A stretch of DNA of 14,203 nucleotides from BOKV01 sp041742235 (GTDB lineage: Bacteria; Pseudomonadota; Alphaproteobacteria; Rhizobiales; Rhizobiaceae), in the NCBI GenBank assembly GCA_041742235.1, contig JBGSJA010000102.1, positions 1 to 14,203 of the forward strand, read 5' to 3'. Positions 1-7,564 of this stretch are shown one piece after another. The notes below the pieces were generated by a model. The model had not been told where the DNA came from and made no database searches. It saw only the letters and a program-made list of their open reading frames with translations. The position numbers and the translations under genes are program-made. How positions within the stretch are numbered: the first letter of the stretch is position 1; each line of letters starts with the position of its first letter.

Positions 1-2
1 CT

Positions 3-1148
3 GCCGGGTGCCTGCGGGCGCTGCAGCGCGACGGCGAGGCGGTCGTGCTGGTGCTCGCCGCGGACCACCACATTCCCGATGCGGGCGAGTTTTCCGCAGC
101 CGTGGCCCTTGCGAGCGGCGATGCAAGGGCAGGCCGGCTCGTGACCTTCGGCATCCAGCCGGACCGCCCGGCCACCGGCTACGGTTATATCCGGCCGGGG
201 GGCAAGCTGGAGGCCACGTTCAAGGTGGAGGCTTTCGTGGAAAAACCTTCGCACGACCTTGCCGCCACCTATGTCTCGCAGGGCTATTTGTGGAACAGCG
301 GCAACTTCCTGTTTCGCGCCGCAAGCTTCATCGCGGAACTTCAGCGGTTGCAGCCAAGGATTCTGGCTGCGGTTGAAAAGGCGGTGTCGGCGGCGCGCCG
401 TGATCTTGATTTCGTCAGGCTCGACGCGGTGTTCGGCGAGGCGCCGTCGATCTCTGTGGACCACGCCGTCATGGAACATACCGGCAAGGCGGCTGTCCTG
501 CCGGTTTCCTACGCCTGGTCGGACGTCGGAAGCTGGGATGCGGTACTGGATATCGCGGCGCGCGACGCCGGCGGCAATGCGGTGATCGGCAATGCCGTTA
601 TCGAGGCAGGGTCGAACAATCTTGTCCATTCCGAACGGCGGCTGACCACGCTGCTGGGCGTCGACGACCTCGTTGTAGTCTCGACGGCCGACGCAGTGCT
701 CGTCGCCGGCAAATCCAGCGCGGAGCGCGTCAAGGAACTCGTGAAGTCCTTGCAGCAGGCCGGACTGGCCGAAGCGACGGAAGCCTGGCAGATCTTCCGC
801 CCCTGGGGAAACTACGAGCGCCTCGACATGGATGTGGGCTATCAGGTCAAGCGCATCACGGTCAAACCCGGCGGTGTGCTGTCGCTGCAGAAGCACCGCC
901 ACCGCTCCGAGCACTGGGTTGTGGTGCAGGGCGAGGCGGAAGTCACGATCGACGGCAAGGTAACGATCTTGCAGCCGAACCAATCGGTCTATGTGCCGCT
1001 TGGTTCGGTCCACCGGCTCGCCAATCGCGGCGAAGTTCCGGTCGTGCTGATCGAGGTCCAGACCGGGGACTATCTAGGCGAGGACGACATCATCCGGCTT
1101 GAAGACAGCTACAACCGCATCGAAACTCCTGAACCAAGAACAGACTGA
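3..1148 (+). CDS. manC: Mannose-1-phosphate guanylyltransferase / mannose-6-phosphate isomerase, 5'-truncated by window edge
   Basis: Bifunctional cytoplasmic enzyme of GDP-mannose synthesis: it isomerises fructose-6-P to mannose-6-P and couples mannose-1-P with GTP. The frame is open from base 3, giving 381 residues. Family members are usually about 470-480 residues, so roughly 90 N-terminal residues, including the nucleotide-binding glycine-rich signature, lie left of the window. Seen: an ADHHI motif near the start, the sugar-nucleotide motif FVEKP followed by GYLWNSGNFLFR, the VDHAVMEH and SYAWSDVGSWDAV blocks, then a C-terminal type II isomerase cupin with RPWGNYERLD, the metal-binding LQKHRHRSEHW and VPLGSVHRLANRG. 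The TGA at 1146 is 4 bp before the ATG of the next sugar-nucleotide gene, so the two are very likely co-transcribed. Family knowledge: the product feeds mannose, fucose or rhamnose-type residues of surface polysaccharides. Nothing appears broken in the visible part. Confidence 0.95.
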   Translation, partial: AGCLRALQRDGEAVVLVLAADHHIPDAGEFSAAVALASGDARAGRLVTFGIQPDRPATGYGYIRPGGKLEATFKVEAFVEKPSHDLAATYVSQGYLWNSGNFLFRAASFIAELQRLQPRILAAVEKAVSAARRDLDFVRLDAVFGEAPSISVDHAVMEHTGKAAVLPVSYAWSDVGSWDAVLDIAARDAGGNAVIGNAVIEAGSNNLVHSERRLTTLLGVDDLVVVSTADAVLVAGKSSAERVKELVKSLQQAGLAEATEAWQIFRPWGNYERLDMDVGYQVKRITVKPGGVLSLQKHRHRSEHWVVVQGEAEVTIDGKVTILQPNQSVYVPLGSVHRLANRGEVPVVLIEVQTGDYLGEDDIIRLEDSYNRIETPEPRTD

Positions 1149-1152
1149 ACAG

Positions 1153-2112
1153 ATGGCCCGCCTTTATGACAGCCGCAAACGGATCCTCGTCACCGGCGGC
1201 GCCGGGTTCCTCGGCTCGCACCTCATCGACCGTTTGCTGGCGCAGGGCCATGAGGTGCTGTGCGTCGACAACCTCTTCACCGGCACCAAGCGCAATGTTG
1301 ATCACCTGCACAACCATCCGCGCTTCGAGTTCCAGCGCCACGATGTCTGCTTCCCGCTCTATGTCGAGGTCGACGAGATCTACAACCTCGCCTGTCCGGC
1401 CTCGCCGGTGCATTACCAGCACGACCCGGTGCAGACGACCAAGACCTCGGTGCATGGCGCGATCAACATGCTGGGCCTTGCCAAGCGGCTGAAATGCAAG
1501 ATCTTCCAGGCCTCGACCAGCGAGGTTTACGGCGATCCGGCGGTGCATCCGCAGACCGAGGACTACTGGGGCAACGTCAATCCGATCGGGCCGCGCTCAT
1601 GCTATGACGAGGGCAAGCGCTGTGCCGAGACGCTGTTCTTCGACTACCGCCGACAGCACGGGCTGGAAATCAAGGTCGCGCGCATCTTCAACACTTATGG
1701 CCCGCGCATGCATCCGCGCGACGGCCGCGTGGTGTCGAACTTTATCACGCAGGCGCTGGCCGGCGAGGACATCACGCTTTATGGCGATGGCGCGCAGACC
1801 CGCTCCTTCTGCTATGTCGATGACCTGATCGAGGGTTTCCTGCGCCTGATGGATACCGATCCATCGTTCACCGGCCCGGTCAATCTCGGCAATCCGGTCG
1901 AGTTCACCATGATCGAACTCGCGCAGAACATACTTAGCCTCACCGGCTCGGGCTCGAAACTGGTGCACAAGCCGCTGCCGGCCGATGATCCCAGGCAGCG
2001 CCGGCCCGACATCACCCTTGCCAGGGAGGCGCTCGACTGGCAGCCGAAGGTGCCGCTGGCCGAGGGCCTCAAGCCGACAATTGCCCATTTCGAGGCGTTG
2101 CTGCGCGGTTGA
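1153..2112 (+). CDS. uxs: UDP-glucuronate decarboxylase (UDP-xylose synthase), SDR family
   Basis: NAD-dependent short-chain dehydrogenase/reductase that oxidises and decarboxylates UDP-glucuronate to UDP-xylose in the cytoplasm. It has 319 residues, the usual size for bacterial UXS without a membrane domain. Seen: the Rossmann motif TGGAGFLGSH (14-23), the UXS-typical NLACPASPVHYQ block, TSEVYG (122-127) with the catalytic Thr/Glu positions, SCYDEGKR with the Tyr151/Lys155 pair, ARIFNTYGPRM, and YGDGAQTRSFCYVDDL. The ATG at 1153 is chosen because it lies 4 bp after the manC stop and begins directly before the Rossmann strand. A TTG at 1099 would add 18 residues overlapping manC and has no homology support. 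The Shine-Dalgarno is weak, which fits translational coupling. UDP-xylose can be turned into UDP-arabinose by a GalE-like 4-epimerase; one such gene lies downstream but is frameshifted. UXS identity is firm against GalE or dTDP-glucose dehydratase because of the PASP and SCYDEGK blocks. Confidence 0.93.
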   Translation: MARLYDSRKRILVTGGAGFLGSHLIDRLLAQGHEVLCVDNLFTGTKRNVDHLHNHPRFEFQRHDVCFPLYVEVDEIYNLACPASPVHYQHDPVQTTKTSVHGAINMLGLAKRLKCKIFQASTSEVYGDPAVHPQTEDYWGNVNPIGPRSCYDEGKRCAETLFFDYRRQHGLEIKVARIFNTYGPRMHPRDGRVVSNFITQALAGEDITLYGDGAQTRSFCYVDDLIEGFLRLMDTDPSFTGPVNLGNPVEFTMIELAQNILSLTGSGSKLVHKPLPADDPRQRRPDITLAREALDWQPKVPLAEGLKPTIAHFEALLRG

Positions 2113-2615
2113 CCTGCGCCGCCACGAATTGTCCGGACGAATGCATGAAATGCCGGCAGCTTCTCCCTTTTCGAGCGTAAAGGGACGAATGCGCCGTCGA
2201 TGACCTTCAACTCTCGGCCGCCTGACCAACACCGTGCGTCTGTCCAACGAATGTGCACCGTGGACCTTCGGTATTGGGAAATCGATGCGAAACCTGTTGG
2301 CGCGCGGGTTGGTTTGACAAGAGACCTGCCAGTCCGACGTCTCGCAATTTGAACGGGCTTTGCCAATACGCAGTGCATTCTGCGAAAAATCAGACTCGAA
2401 AGGCGGGTTTGGTTACCGGAATGCTAACCGCGGTGGAATTCTTTATATTTCAGCCGCTTGCATCGGTTTTATGGCCGGACCGCTTGCTATTTCGGCCCAT
2501 TAAAGTCGGATATAAATCACAGTTTAATAAATTGCACACATTGGCGGCGACTCCGCGTCAGGAGATCGCACTTAGTTTCCCGTGACGAATGTTTAGACCC
2601 CCCGGGAGAATACCC
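2113..2615. other. Gene-free leader between uxs and the TadG-like gene
   Basis: About 500 bp with no convincing gene on either strand. The first part holds an inverted repeat TCCCTTT/AAAGGGA (2164-2170 and 2179-2185), 52 bp after the uxs stop. It could be a weak terminator but lacks a T tail. A second dyad is GGTTA-N9-TAACC (2411-2429). From about 2430 the base composition turns AT-rich, with a -10-like TATAAA at 2511-2516 but no well-placed -35, as expected of a promoter zone for the gene at 2616. The word ACGAATG occurs at 2137, 2185, 2247 and 2585. An open frame across 2253-2585 has an atypical composition and no start signal, and is not called. Confidence 0.5.
2164..2185 (+). terminator. 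Hairpin after uxs, possible weak terminator
   Basis: Perfect 7-bp arms TCCCTTT and AAAGGGA with an 8-base loop, 52 bp after the uxs stop codon. No run of T follows, so Rho-independent termination is not assured. It could equally be an mRNA 3'-end stabilising hairpin or a chance dyad. Confidence 0.25.
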
Positions 2616-4484
2616 ATGCTGTCCAACATGGTTCCGGCGCTTTTTCGCCGCTTCTTGAAAGATACCGCCGGCACGTACGCAATCACCTTTTCGTTGATGG
2701 TCGTGCCTGTTCTTGGAACCGTCGCCTTGGCTGTCGACTACTCCAATTTGTCGAAACAAAAGAGCTTCGTCCAAAGCAGCCTTGACGCAGCCGCGCTAGC
2801 CACTTCCAAGGAATACGCAGCAGGAAACTTCGCAGCCGATACGGAGGCGCAGGAAAAGGCATTGATGGATGTCTATGCCAGCGACTTCTTCCACGCCAAC
2901 CTGCCCTCCGAAGTGCTGCCGCAAGATGTCGTTCTGACGTCAGGTTTCACTACCGTCGCCAAGCAGGACCAGGACGGAGTCTGGCGCGAAGAAAAGGCGG
3001 TCGCCCTGAGCGCCACCCTGACCTATGACACGTTGATCGCGAAGGTCGTCGGCCATGAGACGATCGTGTCACAGATCGCTTCGGAAGTCGCCATGGGCAA
3101 CCTGACCGTCGAAGTTGCGCTCGTCGTCGACAATTCGGGCTCGATGGCGTCCAACAGCAAGATCACGCGTCTGAAGGAAGCTTCACGCAGCATGGTGGAC
3201 AAGATCTTTGCGGCGGCGACCACGTCGAACAAGCCCAATCCGATCAGCTTTTCGGTCGTGCCTTTCGCTGCATCGGTGAACATTGGAAACGCCAATGCGG
3301 GCGAGCCGTGGATGGATCTCAACGGCTGGGCGCCGATCCATCACGAGAATCTCGATTGGTCGACCTATATCAAGCCTACCAATGCCACCGTCGAAATCAC
3401 CGACAGGGGTACCCACAAGACCGTCCGCGAACAGATCAGCGGCGGCGCATGGGAGTGGAAGACCCGGCATGACATCCATGAAATGCTGGGCACGCAATGG
3501 AGCGGTTGCGTCGAGATGCGTCCATGGCCGCACAGCACGCTCGACACCGTGCAGACGGTCAACGGTGTCACGTTCGAGCAGGCGCAGGCCGCAACTTCCG
3601 GCGACGGTCTCGATGCGCTGTTCGTGCCGATGTTTGCACCGAGCGAGCCGTCCGCGAAATACGTCACCAAAAGCGGCAGCAGTTGGGTGAACAACACCGA
3701 CAGCTACAACTATCCCAACGACTACACGTACGACTACCGCAAGAAGGACAACAAGATCTTTGCCTCGACCACCGCGGACAGGCAGTCGAACCAGAATGTC
3801 CGGCAGGACTGGATATGGCGGTACCAGAACAATTATGTGAGCATGGCGAGTTCCCGCAGCCCGAATATCAGCTGCACTACGCCGCCGCTGACGCCGCTGA
3901 CCACCGACAAGGCAACCATCATGACTGCCATCGACAACCTCGTCGCCAATGGCAATACCAATGTGCAGGAAGGCGTTGCCTGGGGCTGGCGCACACTGAG
4001 CGCGAGCCTGCCATTCACAGGCGGCCGCGTCTATGACGATATCGACAACCGCAAGTACATTATCGTGCTGACGGACGGCAACAATACGTACAGCACGTCT
4101 TCGACGCCGAACGAGAGCACCTACGGCGCCTGGGGATACGGCAAGCACGGGCGAATTGACGAAGGCCTCGAAAAGGCTGACCGGCCGGCACTCTACACAA
4201 ATACCACGCCTACCACCTGGGAATCGAAGATGAACGTGCACACCCTGCAGACTTGCGAAAACGCCAAGGCTGCCGGCATCACGGTCTTCTCGATCGCGTT
4301 CGACGTGTCGAGCGGCTCGTCGGTGAAGAAGCTGCTGGAATCATGCGGCGGATCGGCAAAGGATGCCGACGGCGAAGACGTCTATGCCGCCGGAAGGTTC
4401 TACTATGATGTGGGAACGACCGAACTGGCCCAGGCTATGGATGACATTGCGGCCCAGATCTCGGAAATGCGCATCAAGCGCTGA
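2616..4484 (+). CDS. TadE/TadG-like pilus-assembly-type protein with von Willebrand factor A domain
   Basis: A 622-residue envelope protein of the TadG type. The N-terminus reads FLKDTAGTYAITFSLMVVP and then VALAVDY, a TadE/TadG-like single membrane helix at about residues 12-40 preceded by basic residues. A vWA domain follows, with the MIDAS motif DNSGS (Asp172, Ser174, Ser176) and a later metal-site block LTDGNN (Asp487). Between them lies a long insert with the TadG-typical SGCVEMRPWP and AWGWRTLSASLPF. The chain ends with the usual amphipathic AAQISEMRIK. The ATG at 2616 is preferred because GGGAGAA lies 5 bases upstream; the ATG at 2589 has no Shine-Dalgarno. TadG proteins are known from Flp/Tad pilus loci, but no tadA, tadB, tadC, rcpA or flp gene is next to it, so this is an orphan copy. 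Its role (adhesion, envelope or pilus-associated) is inferred. It is monocistronic, with a long leader and a strong terminator. Confidence 0.88.
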   Translation: MLSNMVPALFRRFLKDTAGTYAITFSLMVVPVLGTVALAVDYSNLSKQKSFVQSSLDAAALATSKEYAAGNFAADTEAQEKALMDVYASDFFHANLPSEVLPQDVVLTSGFTTVAKQDQDGVWREEKAVALSATLTYDTLIAKVVGHETIVSQIASEVAMGNLTVEVALVVDNSGSMASNSKITRLKEASRSMVDKIFAAATTSNKPNPISFSVVPFAASVNIGNANAGEPWMDLNGWAPIHHENLDWSTYIKPTNATVEITDRGTHKTVREQISGGAWEWKTRHDIHEMLGTQWSGCVEMRPWPHSTLDTVQTVNGVTFEQAQAATSGDGLDALFVPMFAPSEPSAKYVTKSGSSWVNNTDSYNYPNDYTYDYRKKDNKIFASTTADRQSNQNVRQDWIWRYQNNYVSMASSRSPNISCTTPPLTPLTTDKATIMTAIDNLVANGNTNVQEGVAWGWRTLSASLPFTGGRVYDDIDNRKYIIVLTDGNNTYSTSSTPNESTYGAWGYGKHGRIDEGLEKADRPALYTNTTPTTWESKMNVHTLQTCENAKAAGITVFSIAFDVSSGSSVKKLLESCGGSAKDADGEDVYAAGRFYYDVGTTELAQAMDDIAAQISEMRIKR

Positions 4485-4520
4485 CGGCCAGCCAGGGACC
4501 TGAAAACAACCGGAAGAATT

Positions 4521-4552
4521 GGGGAGCGGTGCGTTGCATTGCTCCCCTTTTT
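4521..4552 (+). terminator. Rho-independent terminator of the TadG-like gene
   Basis: Stem GGGGAGC (4521-4527) with GCTCCCC (4541-4547). An inner TGC/GCA pairing lies in the loop, and TTTTT follows at 4548-4552. It starts 36 bp after the stop codon at 4482-4484. This is a textbook intrinsic terminator for the forward strand. Confidence 0.88.
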
Positions 4553-4604
4553 CATCAAGGAACGATCCTGTTTTGTTCTTACCAAATGTCTGAAAAAACA
4601 CGCT

Positions 4605-4640
4605 GAACAAAAACAGAACAAGCCGCCGCCGCGCGGCTTG
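4605..4640 (-). terminator. Rho-independent terminator of the 40-residue membrane protein gene
   Basis: Read on the reverse strand, the stem CAAGCCGC (4640-4633) pairs with GCGGCTTG (4626-4619) across a 6-base loop. The tail TTCTGTTTTTGTTC follows at 4618-4605. The hairpin begins 8 bases after the stop codon of the small reverse gene. The stem could also act on the forward strand, where TTTTT lies 4 bases beyond it, so the pair of terminators isolates the two convergent genes. A further near-perfect inverted repeat, CTGTTTTGTTC (4568-4578) against GAACAAAAACAG (4605-4616), overlaps the tail. Confidence 0.75.
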
Positions 4641-4648
4641 CCGGTTTT

Positions 4649-4771
4649 TCAGGCGAGGGCCTGCCACCACATGGCGCCGGCGACAACCCAGACCAGTAAA
4701 GTTGCCAGGGCGGTGCGGGAATAAACCAATCCCACCATGCCGTCGATTACGCGTTCGAGGTCAACCTTCAT
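4649..4771 (-). CDS. Small (40-residue) single-pass membrane protein, unknown function
   Basis: A short reverse-strand gene. The protein begins MKVDLERVIDGMVGLVYSR, continues with a hydrophobic segment of about 17 residues (TALATLLVWVVAGAM) and ends WWQALA. The start is ATG at 4771, with a strong Shine-Dalgarno AAGGGAG (4781-4787) 9 bases upstream. The stop is TGA at 4649-4651, followed after 8 bases by an intrinsic terminator reading in the same direction. Having a ribosome site, an uninterrupted frame with membrane-protein character and a terminator at the right spacing makes a real gene likely despite its length. It is convergent with the TadG-like gene and divergent from the acylase gene at 5070. 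The charged N-terminus predicts a cytoplasmic N-terminal side, a single helix and a tryptophan-rich interfacial end. I do not recognise the family. It might regulate or stabilise a larger membrane complex, which is inference only. Confidence 0.72.
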   Translation of the reverse strand: MKVDLERVIDGMVGLVYSRTALATLLVWVVAGAMWWQALA

Positions 4772-5069
4772 TGCGATGAACTCCCTTGTGTGGACGTTCA
4801 ATCGAAATCCTGTCAGTCAATAGACCGGATTGCGATTAACGGGATGTTCAACATTAAAAATTCATTCCGCAAGAGTTTATAATTCAGGGCTACACTTTTG
4901 TACCGATTAACGTTATCGGCCAGTATTTTAAATAATATTTTGCTTCTTCTCTAGATTCAGCAAGTGAACAGACATTTGCAGGTCCCGCGGTTTCCGTGGA
5001 TCCAGGCCCTTGCCTGACAGGGCCGCGTGCTGCCAAAGTCATCCGATACCGATGGAACGGGGGGAGCGA
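4772..5069. promoter_or_regulatory. AT-rich divergent promoter region
   Basis: About 300 bp between the small reverse gene and the forward acylase gene, markedly AT-rich from about 4795 to 4980. It contains a perfect TATAAT at 4878-4883 (forward) without a good -35 at 16-18 bases, a dyad CCGAT-N7-ATCGG at about 4908-4924, and an AT palindrome AAATAATATTT at 4930-4940. On the reverse strand a TTGACT lies about 45 bp upstream of the small gene's start, without a matching -10. Both flanking genes must be transcribed from here, but I cannot fix a start site. No gene is seen inside it. Confidence 0.45.
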
Positions 5070-7550
5070 ATGCGCGTGCTGGCTAAATGGCTTTTGCGGG
5101 GAATTCTGGCAGCCGTTGTTTTGGCTTTGCTGGCGGCGGCGGCGATCTATGGCATCGTCGCATCCACCATACCGTCAGCTTCCGGATCGGCCGAACTGGC
5201 CAACCTTTCCGGCGAAGTCGAAATGGTGCGGGACAAGCATGGCGTACCGCACATTGTCGCGGAAACGCACAACGATGCAGCTAGGGCGCTGGGATATGCC
5301 CATGCGCAGGACCGGTTCTGGCAGATGCACGTGCTGCGACATGTAGCCGATGGCCGGTTGTCCGAACTCTTCGGCAGCGCAACGGTGAGTACCGATGAAT
5401 TCCTGCGGACGGTCGATCTCGCCGGATCGGCGAAGGCTTCCTACGAGGCGCTGTCACCCGAGGCGAAAGATTTGCTGGCTGCCTATGCATCGGGCGTCAA
5501 CCAGTGGCTCTCGCGCAAAACGTCCTTGATGGGGTCGCGTCTGCCGCCCGAGTTCCTGATCCTGGGCAAGGATGCACAGCCTTGGGAGCCATGGCAAAGC
5601 GTGGCAATGATCAAGGTCATGGCGCTGACGCTGGACTCGAACATGGACGAGGAGATCCGGCGTCTTGCACTGGCGGCGCGTGGCTTCAGCCCTGCCGAGA
5701 TCGACGACCTGTTGCCTTACGGCCCGCGCGACACCCCGCCGCCGCTGCCTGATTTGCGCGCGCTTTACGGTTGGCCTGCCACCGGGCGGCCGGTTGCGGA
5801 TGCCGGAACCAGCGACGGCGACATTCATGCGGTAAATGGCCTTGCATGGCCGATCGGGATAACCGCCTCCAACAACTGGGTCGTCGCTGGATCGCGAACG
5901 GTTTCGGGAAAGCCGTTGCTGGCCAACGATCCGCATCTGGGCCTGACCGCCCCAACCGTATTCTATCTCGCCCACTTGCAGTTCAATCACAATGGCGGCA
6001 GGCATGACGTGATCGGCGCCAGCCTGCCGGGCACGCCGCTGGTGCTGGCAGGCAGGACCGGGTCCTTCGCCTGGGGCCTGACGACCACCAATCTCGACGG
6101 CCAGGATGTTTTCATTGAACGGGTAAAGCCCGACGATGCCTCGCAATATGCGGTTGCGGACGGTTGGCGCAGTTTCGAGACGGAGGAGATCAGCATAGCC
6201 GTTTCAGGCGGCGATCCGGTAACGATGACCCGCCGCAAGACGCGGCACGGGCCGGTTCTGCCGGACGGATACCGCGGCATATCGCAAATCCTGCCCGCCA
6301 ACCATGTCGCTGCGCTTTCGTGGGTTTCCCTTGCCAGGGACGATACGACTGTGGACGCGGCGATGCGGCTCAACCTTGCCACGACAGTCGGCGAAGCGAT
6401 GGAAGCGGCGCGGCTGATGGTAGCGCCGATGCAGTCGATCGTTATGGCGGACTCGGCCGGCGCGATTGCGCTGATTGCGCCTGCGCGCGTCCCGGTTCGC
6501 GATCCATCCAACATGATCATGGGACGTGCGCCCGTACCCGGCTGGCTGGAGCAGTATGACTGGAAGGGGTGGATGTCGTTCGAGGAATTACCCCGCATCG
6601 ACAACCCGCCGCAGGGGGCGGTCGCCACGGCAAATGGCGACTGGATGCCGGAGAGTTATGCCGGGCACATCACCTTCGACTGGGACGAGCAGTACCGGCA
6701 GACTCGGGTCGAAGAACTGGTGATCGGTCGCAACGAGAAACATTCGCCCGAAACGATGGCGGCGATCCAGGCCGACAATTATTCGCCGGCGCTGGACCAG
6801 TTTCGCCGCGAGGCGCTGGCGCAGCTTGCCGCAGGCGCCGGACAGGATGGCGAACTTATTGCGGCGTTGAAGAACTGGGATGCCATCATGGCGCCGGAAA
6901 GGCCAGAGCCGCTTATCGTGACGGCATGGTGGCGGCACGCGCAGATTGCGATCTTTTCCGACGATTTGGGACCGGACTACACGCGTTTCGCCAAGGGCCA
7001 TCTGCAGCCGGTGATCGCGGCATTGACCGAGGCGGGGGCTCGCGACTGGTGCGACAATCGCGAAACCACGCAAAGCGAGACTTGCGGCATCATTCTTGCC
7101 AGTGCGCTTGACACGGCGTTGCGCGAGATCGGCGAAAGCCAGGGCGAGGACTGGAAGGCGTGGCACTGGGGCAAGGCCCATGTCGCGTTCGGCGAGCACC
7201 GGCCGTTCTCCTCCGTCGCGCCGCTGGCACGCTTCTTTACCGTCGAGAGGCCAAGCGCGGGGGATTCCTACACGCTGCTGCGCGGTCGAACCGACTTTTC
7301 CGAAAGCGAGCCCTATCGCAACGTTCATGCTTCCGCCTACCGCGCATGGTACGATCTTGGCGCTCCGGACACGTCGCGCTTCGTCACTTCAACCGGGCAG
7401 AGCGGGCATTTCCTGTCGCCGCATTATGACGACCTGGCTGACCTATGGGCGAAGCTGGAATATGTGCCGATGACAACCAATGCGGCCGAATATGGCGCCG
7501 AGGCGCAGGGCCGGTGGGTGTTCCGCCCGCCCGGCGGACAAACCAACTAG
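5070..7550 (+). CDS. Penicillin acylase family (Ntn-hydrolase) protein, membrane-anchored or exported
   Basis: An 826-residue self-cleaving amidohydrolase of the penicillin G acylase/acyl-homoserine-lactone acylase superfamily. The N-terminus is a signal anchor (basic residues, then a hydrophobic stretch at about 10-31), so the enzyme acts in the periplasm. Seen: the alpha-chain motif ARALGYAHAQDRFWQM with GRLSELFG, and the autocleavage site before Ser267 in TASNNWVVAG, with LLANDPHLGL after it. Further on are RHGPVLPDG (His393), the ATANGDWMP block with the probable catalytic Asn522, and the C-terminal GDSYTLLRG and TGQSGHFLSPHY. The Ser-to-Asn spacing is close to that of penicillin G acylase. 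The ATG at 5070 is chosen for the GGGGGGAG just upstream; an in-frame ATG at 5052 lacks a ribosome site. It is followed 14 bp later by ade, probably in one transcript. Substrate is unknown: penicillins, N-acyl-homoserine lactones and other amides are all cleaved by relatives. Confidence 0.9.
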   Translation: MRVLAKWLLRGILAAVVLALLAAAAIYGIVASTIPSASGSAELANLSGEVEMVRDKHGVPHIVAETHNDAARALGYAHAQDRFWQMHVLRHVADGRLSELFGSATVSTDEFLRTVDLAGSAKASYEALSPEAKDLLAAYASGVNQWLSRKTSLMGSRLPPEFLILGKDAQPWEPWQSVAMIKVMALTLDSNMDEEIRRLALAARGFSPAEIDDLLPYGPRDTPPPLPDLRALYGWPATGRPVADAGTSDGDIHAVNGLAWPIGITASNNWVVAGSRTVSGKPLLANDPHLGLTAPTVFYLAHLQFNHNGGRHDVIGASLPGTPLVLAGRTGSFAWGLTTTNLDGQDVFIERVKPDDASQYAVADGWRSFETEEISIAVSGGDPVTMTRRKTRHGPVLPDGYRGISQILPANHVAALSWVSLARDDTTVDAAMRLNLATTVGEAMEAARLMVAPMQSIVMADSAGAIALIAPARVPVRDPSNMIMGRAPVPGWLEQYDWKGWMSFEELPRIDNPPQGAVATANGDWMPESYAGHITFDWDEQYRQTRVEELVIGRNEKHSPETMAAIQADNYSPALDQFRREALAQLAAGAGQDGELIAALKNWDAIMAPERPEPLIVTAWWRHAQIAIFSDDLGPDYTRFAKGHLQPVIAALTEAGARDWCDNRETTQSETCGIILASALDTALREIGESQGEDWKAWHWGKAHVAFGEHRPFSSVAPLARFFTVERPSAGDSYTLLRGRTDFSESEPYRNVHASAYRAWYDLGAPDTSRFVTSTGQSGHFLSPHYDDLADLWAKLEYVPMTTNAAEYGAEAQGRWVFRPPGGQTN

Positions 7551-7564
7551 GGGGCAGTCGAGAT

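Noticed and set aside
2253..2585. Forward open frame of 110 codons in the uxs-TadG gap
   Set aside because: It starts at a GTG without Shine-Dalgarno, its composition is unlike neighbouring genes, and it runs into the AT-rich promoter zone.
3183..4241. Long reverse-strand open frame (352 codons) inside the TadG-like gene
   Set aside because: It mirrors the codon bias of the forward gene, which has clear family motifs throughout. The antisense product is valine/arginine-rich without domain pattern.
4836..4851. CtrA-like box (TTAA-N7-TTCA) in the divergent promoter region
   Set aside because: One half-site is imperfect, and AT-rich DNA yields such matches easily. There is no independent support for CtrA control.
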